Assembly (NCBI GenBank): GCA_018883325.1
Contig: VEQH01000021.1
Coordinates: 1-50,800 of the forward strand
Direction of reading: 5' to 3'
From: Flavobacteriales bacterium
GTDB lineage: Bacteria; Bacteroidota; Bacteroidia; Flavobacteriales_D; Crocinitomicaceae
DNA length: 50,800 nt
This document shows positions 1-8,820 of the stretch, piece after piece (the first letter of the stretch is position 1; each line of letters opens with the position of its first letter). The translations under genes were made by a program, and so were the position numbers. A model generated the notes under the pieces. That model did not search any database. It had not been told where the DNA came from and saw only the letters and a program-made list of their open reading frames with translations.

Positions 1-2
1 CC

Positions 3-278
3 TATCGAAAACTTGCCTTAAAGTATCACCCCGATAGAAATCAGGACGACCCGTCAGCTGAAGAAAAATTTAAAGAAGCGGCAGAGGCTTATGAAGTTCT
101 TAGCAATGCGGAAAAGCGGTCAACCTACGATCGTTTTGGTCATGCGGGAATGGGACAGGGAGGTTTCAGTGGCGGTGGAATGAATATGGATGATATCTTT
201 TCACAGTTTGGGGATATTTTCGGTAGTGCGTTTGGTGGCGGTAGTTTTGGTGGCGGTGGTTCGGGTGGAAGTTGGTAA
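3..278 (+). CDS. DnaJ-like J-domain protein, 3' part only, ends after the G/F region
   Basis: The open frame enters from outside the window. It encodes most of a J domain with the HPD motif (YHPDRN) that stimulates the Hsp70 ATPase of DnaK, the helix ending YDRFGHAG, then a Gly/Phe-rich linker with [12 protein letters not shown], typical of Bacteroidetes DnaJ. The frame stops at TAA right after GGSGGSW. A full DnaJ of about 370-390 residues would continue into the CxxCxGxG zinc finger and two substrate-binding domains. Nothing resembling these is seen in the following 140 bases. It is therefore either a natural short J-G/F cochaperone or a truncated dnaJ. About 15-20 N-terminal residues lie upstream. 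Confidence 0.8.
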   Translation, partial: YRKLALKYHPDRNQDDPSAEEKFKEAAEAYEVLSNAEKRSTYDRFGHAGMGQGGFSGGGMNMDDIFSQFGDIFGSAFGGGSFGGGGSGGSW

Positions 279-411
279 TTTTCTATCAGCTAAACATTAA
301 TCTGAATCGGAAGAAAGTTATTAGTTGACTAATAATTAGTTGGTAATCAGTACCAATAAAATTCAAAAAGAAATTTAAAATCAATTAGCTTTTTTAATAG
401 TTAAATTTTAC

Positions 412-419
412 TACTTTTG
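412..419 (+). promoter_or_regulatory. Bacteroidetes -7 promoter element of the SRP RNA
   Basis: TACTTTTG matches the Bacteroidetes -7 consensus TAnnTTTG exactly and ends a few bases before the first paired base of the SRP RNA (424). The -33 region is AT-rich without a clear TTTG. The match to consensus is seen; promoter use is inferred. Confidence 0.6.
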
Positions 420-420
420 T

Positions 421-520
421 GCGGGGTAAGTCTCTTACGACCAGCTCCCTCTTAATCCTCCAGGACGGGAACGTAGCAAAGGCAAGAGGTTGTAGCGGTG
501 CGATAAGAGTAGCTTACCCT
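421..520 (+). ncRNA. ffs: Signal recognition particle RNA, small bacterial (4.5S) type
   Basis: RNA of the particle that, with Ffh, targets membrane and secreted proteins to FtsY and SecYEG. The apical part has the domain IV signature: a GGAA tetraloop (468-471) closed by CG pairs, with the asymmetric loop AGGAC...GTAGCA that binds the Ffh M domain. Flanking helices are visible: GGGTAAG 424-430 with CTTACCC 513-519, CTCTTA 432-437 with TAAGAG 504-509, and CCTCTT 448-453 with AAGAGG 484-489. Length of about 100 nt fits the short form. It has a -7 promoter element before it and a T-run after it. Exact 5' and 3' ends are estimated. Confidence 0.93.
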
Positions 521-530
521 TCTTTTTTTT
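504..530 (+). terminator. T-run terminator of the SRP RNA
   Basis: The closing helix of the RNA (3' arm CTTACCC ending at 519) is followed by TTCTTTTTTTT, an ordinary intrinsic terminator arrangement. Confidence 0.7.
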
Positions 531-1001
531 ATCTGGTTCCAGAGAAAAATATTCAAAATTTATTTTATTGGTTGATTGAGGATGAGGTTGTAATATTACT
601 TCATTGATGCAAAACAGGACAATGCAAAATGTTGGGGTTTGTGGCATACATCTGCATCAATCTGTATAGGAAAATGACATATTTCGACCCCCTTTAAATT
701 GAGCTCTGAATACTTTGAATTTAGTATTTAAAGCTCACTTTTGAAATCTAAGGCAAATAATCTTATTGAAGCTTAACTTCTTAATGGTAAAAACTAACCA
801 TTAAGGCATTAAGAAAATTAAGGGAAACTAAAAAACTCAATCACTGAATCACGTTGATAAAAAACTTCTTGGAAATCATTTACTAAACAAGAGTAAAATT
901 CTCATTGAACAAACAATCACTTTGGAATTTAAGTCTGCATTAATAATAGAAATCATTTTTTAGCCATTTATTCAATTATCAATTTCTTAAACACACAAAA
1001 A
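531..1001. other. AT-rich intergenic region, no gene seen
   Basis: About 470 bases between the SRP RNA and the terminator of the adhesin gene. The only structure I see is an 8-bp inverted repeat, TTAATGGT 781-788 and ACCATTAA 797-804. Both strands are rich in stops. Confidence 0.5.
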
Positions 1002-1026
1002 AAGGAAGCAGTTTCCTGCTTCCTTA
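1001..1026 (-). terminator. Terminator of the large LamG/Ig-like adhesin gene
   Basis: AAGGAAGCAG (1002-1011) and CTGCTTCCTT (1016-1025) form a perfect stem with a 4-nt loop. On the minus strand it is followed by a U-run (A-run on the plus strand at 997-1003), placed directly after the stop of the minus-strand gene. Confidence 0.85.
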
Positions 1027-1048
1027 ACTGTAATCGCTTAGGTTGATT

Positions 1049-4000
1049 TTATAGTTTTACAAAGCGAATCGTTTGTCCTTTTGCAGTATGAATTAAGTAA
1101 ACCCCTGGAACAAAATTTTCTGTTTCAATTTGATTTTGACCTGCTGTCAATTCAACTTGCATCAATTCTTCACCTAAAAGGTTTACAATTGAAATTCGAG
1201 TGTTTGAAGTTGATGATATGTTTAAATTATCTCTCGTTGGATTTGGTGAAACAGTTATGGTTTCAAGTCCTAAATCTTCTAAACCAACAACGGAAACAGT
1301 CAAACAGTTTGATAATTCTGTACATCCATTGATTGTAAATTCAACAGCATAATCACCTGAAACAGTTGGAGTAAAAGTTTGTGAATTTGCGCTAGCAACA
1401 TCCTGTTCTGTACTACAATTTACCCATTGGTAAGTTCCACCAGTTGCAGTTGTTGAAAGTGTGTTTCCACTCAACGTGATTGTCGGTGTGACAGCAGTAA
1501 TTGTTAAATTCAAAGTGATAACTGAATCACAACCAGCAGCATTAGTTAGCGTGAAAGTTGGTGTGTTTGTACTTGTAGAATACGTGTTTCCATCTAGCCA
1601 AACAATTGGATCACAACTACTAATCGTAGCCGTGCTTGCGCTTGAGTTTTTAATTGTTAAGTTCAAAGTTACCAATGAATCACAACCTGAAACGTTTGTT
1701 AAAGTGTGTGTTGGAGTACTTGTGCTTGCAGTGTAAGTTACGCCATCAATCCAAGTGTATGAATCACAAGCTGAAATAGTTGCAGTTCCTGTGTTTGGTG
1801 TTCCAAAAGTTAAGTTTAAAGTAACAACTGAATCGCAACCATGTACAGATTGAAGTGTGAAAGTAGCTGTGGAATTGTTGGAAGTATAAGTGATTCCGTC
1901 AATCCAAGTATAAGTTCCACAAGCTGTAACGTTTGCTGTTCCTGTTTGGTCATTGAAAATTGTCAAATTCAAAGTAACGACTGAGTCACATCCTACTGCA
2001 TTTGTTAAAGTGAAAGTCGGTGTGTTTGTGCTTGAAGTATAAGTCACGCCATTAATCCAAGTGAATGAATTACAAGCGGATTCAATTGCCGTACCTGTGT
2101 TTGCATTTAAAATGGTTAAATGTAAAGTAACTACAGAGTCACAACCTGCTGCGTTTGTTAATGTAAAAGTTGGAGTGTTTGTGCTTGTAGTATAAGTTAC
2201 GCCATTAATCCAAGTGTAAGAAGTACATTCTGTTACAGTTGCTATTCCTGTAGAAGCTTGATTAATCGTTAAATTTAAGGTGACAACACTATCACAACCA
2301 GCGCTATTTGTAAGTGAAAATGTTGCACTATTATTACTTGAAGTATAAGTTACACCATTAATCCATGTGAAAGAACCACAAGCGGTATGCGTTGCAATTC
2401 CTGTGTTTGATTGTTTAACCGTTACAGCAATTGGAGTTCTTGTAGAAGCACAAATTCCACTTCCATTTTGTGCGTAGAAAGTTGTGTTGTTGGACAAAAC
2501 GTTCGTTGTATAGCTATTTCCAGTTCCAAGTAGTGTTCCTCCAGTTGCAGCACTGTACCAAGAAATTGCGTTCGTATTGTTTACTGAAAGTGTTGTTGTA
2601 TTTCCGCTACAAATTGTTTGATTTTGAGTAGGAGTTGAATTTACAGGCGCTGTAGCTTGCGTTGTTGTGGTTGTAATGTTAAAATCAACATTGTTTGTAC
2701 AACCGTTTCCTCCGTCTACAACTGCGGTATAGATTGTCGCACTTGAAATTGGAGCAGTTGTTAATGTTAACGTTTCAGTTGCTACAATTGAGAAACCTGT
2801 TGTCCATCTGACTGCTGTTAACGGGGCAGGAGTAGTGATCTCTAAAACAGCAGAAGTACCTTGACAAACGGTAACATTTGTCGGAGAAACTGCTGTAACG
2901 TTGTATTTGTATTTTACGGTAACAGTTACCGGAACACGTGTTGAGCTTCCTCCACATGCGTTTGAACTTTCAACATAATAAGTGTATTGATCTTGAACAC
3001 CGATAGCAGATGGATTCGTGAGAACAGGTGTTGTATAATTTGCTCCAGTCTGTAGAAGTGTTCCGCCGGTTGCAGCATCGTACCAACGAATGGTATTTCC
3101 AGGGCTACTTGTCAAAAGCGTTATGGATTCATTTCCACACAAGGTAAAGACACTCGTTAAAATAGTCGGCGGGTTGGGTGCCGTTGAAGAAGTAACATTC
3201 ACTTGAATGGCTGTTCGGTTAGATTCTCCACAACCTGGTGAATCCGCAGCGGCATAAAAAGTTGTTGTGGAACTTAATGGACCGGTGTTGAAAGTGTTTC
3301 CAGTTCCTAAAACTGATCCTGCTGTTGGCGCATTGTACCACACAATATTTCCATTTGTCGTTGTTGCTGATAATGTTGTTGAATTTCCTGAGCAGATAGA
3401 TTGATTTGAATTAGAAGTTGTATTTGTAGGTTGAACCGCTGAATTATTGACGTTTACTCTTACTTTCGCTCGTGGATACGATTTTTGTTTACATCCTCCA
3501 GCGTATGTGGCTTCGACATAATATGTTGTGGTTGTATTTAATGTTGGAGTAATAAAATTATTACCTGTATGTACAGCAGTTCCTCCAAATGGAGTAGTGA
3601 ACCAACTGTAAGAAATAGCTCCAGACGGCAGATTAGAACTTATTGAACCTGAAAAAAAGTTACAAGAGTTTACTGCGCTCGTGTTTGGGCTAACATTGGT
3701 TTGATCACAAGTTAGTTTTGAAAAATCAGATGGATCTAAAGCACGACTGTAATAGAAAACATCTGAAATTTTACCATTCAAATAATAATTTGGGTCGGAG
3801 AAATGACCAATTCTAAATGATTTATTAGTTGGACTGTAATAAACAGCTTGCGAAGCGGAAAAATTTACATCTACTTCAACGCCATCAACGTGCAAAGCCA
3901 TATAGCCACCTCCTTTTTTTAAGGTGATTTGATGCCATTGGTCGTTTAACCACGCTGTTGGATTAGGAATAGTGTAGTTGATAACATAAAACTGATTGGC

Positions 4001-4477
4001 GTTGTAACGCTGTCCCGCTTGAATGTAATAAGTTGTTCCACTCTTTCTGAAACGAAGAAACAAATCGTTGTTCCCAAGCGAAGCAATGTATTGGTATTCA
4101 TTCACATAAGGCGTTGATAAAGCAACCCATGCTCCCAAGGAATAATCAAAAGAATTGGGTTCGAAACTTGATGGATTTGAAGAGTAATCGTAAACTGGTT
4201 GAGTGGTACCTCCATTTAAAAGCAAAGCACCGTTTCCGTTATTATTGGCTCCATTTCTTCCTGCAACAAAAGAAAGAGCATTGGTACTGTTTGGCGTTAA
4301 ATGGTAATTATTGCTTGCTAAATTTTCAATTAAACCATTCGGTGAACCGTCGTTAACAATGTCTCCTTGCCGAAGTGGATAATAAACAATCAATCCATTG
4401 TTGGAGATTTGTGCCCTAAGCGTGCTACTAAAAGCAGCAACAAAAAGTAGGAAAATTAGTAATTGATTTTTTTTCAT
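1049..4477 (-). CDS. Secreted LamG / Ig-like repeat protein with T9SS type A sorting domain
   Basis: Predicted cell-surface or secreted adhesin-like protein of about 1142 residues. I start it at the second Met (MKKNQLLIFLLF), which heads a normal Sec signal peptide ending ...LRAQ; the frame is open for 10 more codons. Order: LamG/concanavalin-like fold (about 25-255), four to five Ig-like modules of the CHU_C-associated type (ICSGN...WY.A..GG...GTG...T), six tandem repeats of about 51 residues (TWINGVTYT...GCDSVVTLNLTI), one more Ig-like module, and a C-terminal sorting domain (VSPNPTRDNL...GVYLIHT) recognised by the type IX secretion system. The ligand cannot be told from sequence. It has a strong own terminator and, upstream, a promoter with a LytTR-like direct repeat shared with the next gene. 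Confidence 0.88.
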   Translation of the reverse strand: MKKNQLLIFLLFVAAFSSTLRAQISNNGLIVYYPLRQGDIVNDGSPNGLIENLASNNYHLTPNSTNALSFVAGRNGANNNGNGALLLNGGTTQPVYDYSSNPSSFEPNSFDYSLGAWVALSTPYVNEYQYIASLGNNDLFLRFRKSGTTYYIQAGQRYNANQFYVINYTIPNPTAWLNDQWHQITLKKGGGYMALHVDGVEVDVNFSASQAVYYSPTNKSFRIGHFSDPNYYLNGKISDVFYYSRALDPSDFSKLTCDQTNVSPNTSAVNSCNFFSGSISSNLPSGAISYSWFTTPFGGTAVHTGNNFITPTLNTTTTYYVEATYAGGCKQKSYPRAKVRVNVNNSAVQPTNTTSNSNQSICSGNSTTLSATTTNGNIVWYNAPTAGSVLGTGNTFNTGPLSSTTTFYAAADSPGCGESNRTAIQVNVTSSTAPNPPTILTSVFTLCGNESITLLTSSPGNTIRWYDAATGGTLLQTGANYTTPVLTNPSAIGVQDQYTYYVESSNACGGSSTRVPVTVTVKYKYNVTAVSPTNVTVCQGTSAVLEITTPAPLTAVRWTTGFSIVATETLTLTTAPISSATIYTAVVDGGNGCTNNVDFNITTTTTQATAPVNSTPTQNQTICSGNTTTLSVNNTNAISWYSAATGGTLLGTGNSYTTNVLSNNTTFYAQNGSGICASTRTPIAVTVKQSNTGIATHTACGSFTWINGVTYTSSNNSATFSLTNSAGCDSVVTLNLTINQASTGIATVTECTSYTWINGVTYTTSTNTPTFTLTNAAGCDSVVTLHLTILNANTGTAIESACNSFTWINGVTYTSSTNTPTFTLTNAVGCDSVVTLNLTIFNDQTGTANVTACGTYTWIDGITYTSNNSTATFTLQSVHGCDSVVTLNLTFGTPNTGTATISACDSYTWIDGVTYTASTSTPTHTLTNVSGCDSLVTLNLTIKNSSASTATISSCDPIVWLDGNTYSTSTNTPTFTLTNAAGCDSVITLNLTITAVTPTITLSGNTLSTTATGGTYQWVNCSTEQDVASANSQTFTPTVSGDYAVEFTINGCTELSNCLTVSVVGLEDLGLETITVSPNPTRDNLNISSTSNTRISIVNLLGEELMQVELTAGQNQIETENFVPGVYLIHTAKGQTIRFVKL
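1487..2405 (-). repeat. Six tandem ~153-bp repeats inside the adhesin gene
   Basis: Six consecutive 51-residue units, each with C...(S/T)(F/Y)TWI(N/D)G(V/I)TYT, then GCDSVVTLNLTI. Units differ by point changes and are diverged at DNA level. Edges are approximate. Confidence 0.8.
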
Positions 4478-4504
4478 AGGATTTGACTTTTTAATGATTG
4501 TTTT

Positions 4505-4512
4505 CAAAAGTA
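4505..4512 (-). promoter_or_regulatory. -7 promoter element of the LamG/Ig adhesin gene
   Basis: Minus strand reads TACTTTTG, a full match to TAnnTTTG, about 28 bases before the chosen ATG and 29 bases downstream of the direct-repeat site. Activity is inferred. Confidence 0.6.
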
Positions 4513-4540
4513 TTTGAATGGTTTTGGATATTTAATTTTC

Positions 4541-4574
4541 TTTTAGCAACAGCCAATTTGGTTTAGCAATGGAC
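4541..4574 (-). promoter_or_regulatory. Putative LytTR-type operator, copy 1 (TTTAGCAA-N12-TTTAGCAA)
   Basis: Two identical 8-mers (4542-4549 and 4562-4569) are separated by 12 bases, so half-sites lie 20 bp apart, about two helical turns on one face. LytTR regulators such as AgrA and ComE are known to bind short direct repeats with about 12-bp spacing. The 34-bp block recurs at 5655-5688 with 32 of 34 bases identical, again upstream of a LamG/T9SS gene. It lies 29 bp upstream of a -7 element, a usual activator position. Assignment to the LytTR regulator at 8821-9570 is inference from proximity. Confidence 0.6.
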
Positions 4575-4584
4575 AAAAAAGCAC

Positions 4585-4618
4585 AAAAAAAGCCGAAAAC
4601 TATTTTGCTTTCGGCTTC
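4585..4618 (-). terminator. Terminator of the 318-residue LamG gene
   Basis: AGCCGAAA 4591-4598 pairs with TTTCGGCT 4609-4616. On the minus strand the stem is followed by a U-run (A-run at 4585-4590). It sits just after the minus-strand stop. Confidence 0.8.
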
Positions 4619-4638
4619 ATTTAAGTAGTGGTTAAAAG

Positions 4639-5595
4639 TTATTCTACAATAAATTTTTGGGTTGCTTTCATACCGTCTGAATTCAAGACATTAACAAAGT
4701 AAACTCCAGAATTGAAATTCATTGTTGAAATTGAAACTGTTTCAGAATCATTTGAAAAAGATGAAATTGTTTTTCCTGAAATATCTAAAACTTCAATTTG
4801 TGAATCGATATTTAGGTTTGATAATTGAATGAAATCCTTCGCAGGGTTTGGAAATACCGAAAAACTTTTAGTTGTTAAGTCATTTATTGAAACAGATTGA
4901 TCCGAAAGCGCAATAATTTCACTACTCGATAAAACACGATCATACATTAGGAATTCATCGATGGCGAAGTCTCCATAGTGTGCACCACCTGGTGATTGAC
5001 CTATTTGTAATCTTGTGTTTGCATAGCTAGGAGTATTTAATGCAAGTGTTGTTGATCCATGTAAAACTCCATCGATGTAAACGCTGTTAGTATTTCCATT
5101 TTCTTCATGAGTAAATACCAAGTGGTGCCAATCTGAATTATAACTATAGTTCATTTCCGATTCAGTGAAAACAGCCATTTCAACTTTAGTTATAAACAAT
5201 TTATTATTATCGAATGCCATTGCTGTCGAATATACATTCGGATTAATTTCGTCCCCATTAAATCCTCTAATATTAAATAAACTAGCAGTTGTGTTCGTAT
5301 TCAATTTAAACCAAAAAGATACGGTAAAACTTTCATTTCCAGAGGGGAATCCTTCAATAAAATTTTCACTTCTTAATTTGTTGCTCGCTGTAGAAACTTC
5401 AAAGGCATTGTTCGCTTCGCCTGAAAATCCATTGGTGTAGTTTGGTGCGGTCGCCGTCAAAATTGACCCTTGTGAACCAACCAAGCTATTATCGAAACTG
5501 AAATACTCAACAAGTCCTGTTGTCGGATAAATTTGAGCGTTAAAATTGGCTAATCCTAAGCCAAAAATTGCAATTGAAAGTAAAGTTTTTTTCAT
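4639..5595 (-). CDS. Secreted LamG-domain protein with T9SS type A sorting domain
   Basis: 318 residues: Sec signal peptide (MKKTLLSIAIFGLGLANFNAQ), a single LamG/concanavalin A-like domain (about 25-225, with FDNSLVG, FSVSFWFKL, WHHLVFT and AIDEFLMYDRVL typical of LamG), and a C-terminal T9SS domain (VFPNPAKDFIQLSNL ... GVYFVNVL ... KFIVE). It is a smaller relative of the neighbouring adhesin; both share the N-terminal theme (TTGLVEYFSFD against NNGLIVYYPL) and the upstream 34-bp direct-repeat block, so they are probably co-regulated though each has its own promoter and terminator. Carbohydrate binding is possible but not shown by the sequence. Confidence 0.87.
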   Translation of the reverse strand: MKKTLLSIAIFGLGLANFNAQIYPTTGLVEYFSFDNSLVGSQGSILTATAPNYTNGFSGEANNAFEVSTASNKLRSENFIEGFPSGNESFTVSFWFKLNTNTTASLFNIRGFNGDEINPNVYSTAMAFDNNKLFITKVEMAVFTESEMNYSYNSDWHHLVFTHEENGNTNSVYIDGVLHGSTTLALNTPSYANTRLQIGQSPGGAHYGDFAIDEFLMYDRVLSSSEIIALSDQSVSINDLTTKSFSVFPNPAKDFIQLSNLNIDSQIEVLDISGKTISSFSNDSETVSISTMNFNSGVYFVNVLNSDGMKATQKFIVE

Positions 5596-5617
5596 GAGTT
5601 GATTTTTTTAATTCAAG

Positions 5618-5625
5618 CGAATTTA
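5618..5625 (-). promoter_or_regulatory. Probable -7 promoter element of the small LamG gene
   Basis: Minus strand reads TAAATTCG, one mismatch from TAnnTTTG, 30 bases from the copy 2 direct repeat; the equivalent distance at the other LamG gene is 29. The conserved spacing is the main support. Confidence 0.45.
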
Positions 5626-5654
5626 AATGCCTGAAAGTTCAATCTTAGTATAAT

Positions 5655-5688
5655 TTTTAGCAACAGCCAATTAAGTTTAGCAATGGAC
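5655..5688 (-). promoter_or_regulatory. Putative LytTR-type operator, copy 2 (TTTAGCAA-N12-TTTAGCAA)
   Basis: Half-sites at 5656-5663 and 5676-5683 with a 12-bp spacer. Only two spacer bases differ from copy 1. It lies in the divergent region between the LamG gene and the sensor kinase gene, so it could also serve autoregulation of the two-component operon. Confidence 0.6.
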
Positions 5689-5826
5689 TTTTTTCGTCGT
5701 TTTTGACCAGAAAACTGCTTAAATTATACCCAAAACAGTTGTTTTTTGGCTGATTCAGAACACGTGAAAAGCAAGCGGTTTTTTCGGTATCAATATTTTT
5801 TACAACTTTTACAAAAATTTTAAGCC

Positions 5827-8733
5827 TTGATTTACTTGAATTGCAAGACAAATTATCTTAAAAGACCCTACACAGTTTTTTTTCAACTGTGTATTTTCTT
5901 CTGTCTCCTTTTTCAATCAAAGGCTGTTTTTGGACAATATCCCAATTACTTTCTTTACAATGACGAAAAAGGACTTCCTTCCAATGAAATTTACAGCATC
6001 ATTCAAGATAACAAAGGTTTTATTTGGATTGGTGGTGACGCTGGACTTTTTCGTTTTAATGGAATTCGCTATCAATCGTTTAAGTCTTTAAAACAAAAAT
6101 CACGTTCGCTAACAGGTTTAACTATTTCTGTTTCGGGAAAGCTCTATTGCTATAATTTTATTGGACAAATCTTTGTTCAGGAAGGCGATTCGTTGAATTT
6201 TTTGAATCGAGAATTTCAAACAATAAGCAACATTTCCACTGATAAAATCGGAAATATTTATGTTTCTTATGCTGAAGGTGTGTCTGTTTATAATGAACAA
6301 AATAAGCGGTGGAAAGATATCTTGAAATATAAAAATAATCGCTATTTGGGGGCTTTTGATTTTGGAGCTAAATGTATAGCAACTAAAGCAGAAAGTGGTT
6401 TATATTACATTGACAAATACGGTGTAAATGTCAAAATTGGAAACTCCTCTAAAATAGTTAAGACTACTACATTCAAGCAAAACTTTCCCGGTGGATTTTT
6501 ACTTGAGAAGTTTAAAAATGAATTTTTAATTTTTTCAATTGATAAAGGTCTTTTCTTCCGATTTGCAAATAATAGATTACAAAAAATTTCAAATCCAAAT
6601 TTATTAAAGGTTTTGCAAGGTAGAAAGTTGACGAGGATTAAATTCATGAAAGACAATAAATTATGGATTTGTACTTATACGGGAATTATTGATTATGATT
6701 TTAAAACCGATAAAGCCGACGTTTTTTATCCAGAAATGAGCTTCAGTGATTGTATGATCGACTCAGAAGGAAATTATTGGTTCAGTACGCTTCAATCAGG
6801 ATTGTTGCGAGTTACTAATCTCAAACAATTGGTTTGGAATAAAGAGTTTGCAATTGAAGACAATGATCGAATTTCTAAATTAACTTTTGATGGAAAAAAC
6901 ATCTTTTTTTCTAATGTCATTGGTACAGTTGGTAAACTAAACACCAAAAATTTCAAGATTGATTTTTTCCAGACGCCTTACAAAGCAGATATTCAAAGTC
7001 TCGATGTCGATTCAAAAGAGAAAAAAGTCATTTTTAGTATCAATAACCTCCTTTTTGAAATCAAGGAAAACAAACTGAAGCAAACTCAAATTGTATTTCC
7101 AGCTACAAAAACTTTTTGCAGAGCAGAAAATGATATTTTTCTAGGTTCTTCATCCATTTTAGGACAAATCATCGGAGGAAAAGCAACCGAATTAATGCGA
7201 GCTTGGGTACGTGCAATTTTATACGATAAAAAATTCCACAATTTATGGGTTGCTTGTAACAATGGCTTGTATCTCTTTAAAAAGATTGATTCAAAATGGG
7301 TTTTAAAACGCACTTTTCTTAAAGATAATCAAATCTTGTCCATATCACTTGATAAAAAGTCAGGTCGGATTTACGGACTAAGTTTTGAAGGAGTGATTTA
7401 TAAAGTCACCGCGAAAAATGCGTCCATTTTAACCCAACTCCCAACTAATTTGCAAGTAAAAAAGCTTACATTCAATAGGCATAACATTTATGTTGCGACC
7501 ACAAAAGGTGTGTATTCCTACGATTTAAAATACAAGAAAGGACGTTTTTACAACAAATACGACGGAATTGCCTCGAATAGTATCAATGATGTTTACGTTG
7601 TAGATGAATATTTGTGGCTCGCAACAGGTAAAGGATTACAACAGTTTCCAATTCATTCTTCGCCCAGAAAACCAAAAGCTAAAATCTTTATTTCAAAGGT
7701 CAATGTAGGAGAAGAAAATATTACCAACTTTCAGAAAATTGTAATGAATTACGAACAATCACTCGAAATTTACCCCGAAGTTGTTTCTTTTTCGAGTAAT
7801 GGAAATTTCAAGTTGGCCTATAAGATGAATGACGGTGAATGGAACAAGTTTCCGGGTTCAATTGGTGTGATTTCTATACCAAATTTTCCCTCAGGAAATT
7901 TCAAAATTGAAGTTGCTGCCTTTGATTATTTGGGTCGAAAGTCTGAAAATTCAGTATTCTTTTCTGGAAGAGTTTATCCTCCAATTTGGGAAAGAACTTG
8001 GTTTTATGCGCTTTCAGCTGTATTGTTTGTTTTATTGGTTTTAGGTATTAGCCGCTACATCATTCACAATATTAGAAAAAAAGCCTTGCTTGAAACGGAA
8101 TTATCCAATTTGAAATTAACGGCAATCAAAGCGCAAATGAACCCACATTTTATTTTCAATTCCTTAAATTCAATTCAAGATTTGATTTTAAAAGGAGATG
8201 TTGAAAATTCGTATTCCTACATTATCACTTTTTCCAATTTGGTACGAAAAACATTGGAATATTCAGGGAAAAATTTAGTTGATTTTGAGCAAGAAGTTGA
8301 GCTTTTAAAATTGTATTTGGCGCTCGAAAATTTGCGTTTTAAAAATGAATTACAAACGGAATTAATTGTTCCTGAAATTGAAAATGTATCAATTCCACCT
8401 ATGCTGATTCAACCTTTTATTGAAAATGCGCTGATTCATGGTTTGTTGCACAAAGAAGGAGTGAAAAAGCTAAAAATTGAGTTTCAGTTGAAGGACCAAT
8501 TAATTTGTATAATTGAAGACAATGGAGTAGGGCGTGAGCAATCAAAAATCATTAAAAATCGAAGAGGTGTCAATCATGCTTCTTTTTCTGGAGATGCCAT
8601 TCAAAAACGCTTTGAAATTTTGAATAAATCCTCTCAATTTAAGTATGGATTTAAGTATGAAGATTTAACAGAAAACAATCAAGTTACAGGTACAAGAGTG
8701 ACCATTATTATTCCTTTTAAACCGCTGTTTTAG
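5827..8733 (+). CDS. Two-component regulator propeller sensor histidine kinase (LytS/YehU type)
   Basis: Membrane sensor of 968 residues. After a signal/anchor segment (FFQLCIFFCLLFQSKAVFGQ) come periplasmic propeller repeats (Reg_prop; for example EKGLPSNEIYSIIQDNKGFIWIGG written in two parts: EKGLPSNEIYSII and DNKGFIWIGG), a Y_Y_Y-like beta domain, one membrane helix (WFYALSAVLFVLLVLGISRY, about 723-742) and a cytoplasmic His_kinase domain. The phospho-accepting His is H774 in QMNPHFIFN; ATP-binding motifs are IPPMLIQPFIENALIHG and EDNGVGR. It should phosphorylate the LytTR regulator 88 bp downstream. Odd point: no ATG precedes the signal peptide and an in-frame TAA is two codons upstream, so translation probably begins at TTG 5827 or 5836. 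Confidence 0.9.
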   Translation: MIYLNCKTNYLKRPYTVFFQLCIFFCLLFQSKAVFGQYPNYFLYNDEKGLPSNEIYSIIQDNKGFIWIGGDAGLFRFNGIRYQSFKSLKQKSRSLTGLTISVSGKLYCYNFIGQIFVQEGDSLNFLNREFQTISNISTDKIGNIYVSYAEGVSVYNEQNKRWKDILKYKNNRYLGAFDFGAKCIATKAESGLYYIDKYGVNVKIGNSSKIVKTTTFKQNFPGGFLLEKFKNEFLIFSIDKGLFFRFANNRLQKISNPNLLKVLQGRKLTRIKFMKDNKLWICTYTGIIDYDFKTDKADVFYPEMSFSDCMIDSEGNYWFSTLQSGLLRVTNLKQLVWNKEFAIEDNDRISKLTFDGKNIFFSNVIGTVGKLNTKNFKIDFFQTPYKADIQSLDVDSKEKKVIFSINNLLFEIKENKLKQTQIVFPATKTFCRAENDIFLGSSSILGQIIGGKATELMRAWVRAILYDKKFHNLWVACNNGLYLFKKIDSKWVLKRTFLKDNQILSISLDKKSGRIYGLSFEGVIYKVTAKNASILTQLPTNLQVKKLTFNRHNIYVATTKGVYSYDLKYKKGRFYNKYDGIASNSINDVYVVDEYLWLATGKGLQQFPIHSSPRKPKAKIFISKVNVGEENITNFQKIVMNYEQSLEIYPEVVSFSSNGNFKLAYKMNDGEWNKFPGSIGVISIPNFPSGNFKIEVAAFDYLGRKSENSVFFSGRVYPPIWERTWFYALSAVLFVLLVLGISRYIIHNIRKKALLETELSNLKLTAIKAQMNPHFIFNSLNSIQDLILKGDVENSYSYIITFSNLVRKTLEYSGKNLVDFEQEVELLKLYLALENLRFKNELQTELIVPEIENVSIPPMLIQPFIENALIHGLLHKEGVKKLKIEFQLKDQLICIIEDNGVGREQSKIIKNRRGVNHASFSGDAIQKRFEILNKSSQFKYGFKYEDLTENNQVTGTRVTIIIPFKPLF

Positions 8734-8820
8734 TCCATTCGTGAATCAATTTGGCTATTCATGAAAAATAATAAGTCTAAAAAAGTTTTTTGAGTTAATT
8801 TGGCTTACCTAAAACTACTC

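Noticed and set aside
419..607. 62-residue frame (and an opposite 70-residue frame at 435-647)
   Set aside because: They overlie the SRP RNA and its terminator; composition does not look like protein.
1487..2405. Regular ~153-bp repeats as a possible CRISPR or satellite array
   Set aside because: They are in frame and encode repeated protein modules with conserved Cys and Trp; spacing and length are wrong for CRISPR.
5657..5851. 64-residue minus-strand frame before the sensor kinase
   Set aside because: It covers the divergent promoter region with the direct-repeat site and has no recognisable protein character.
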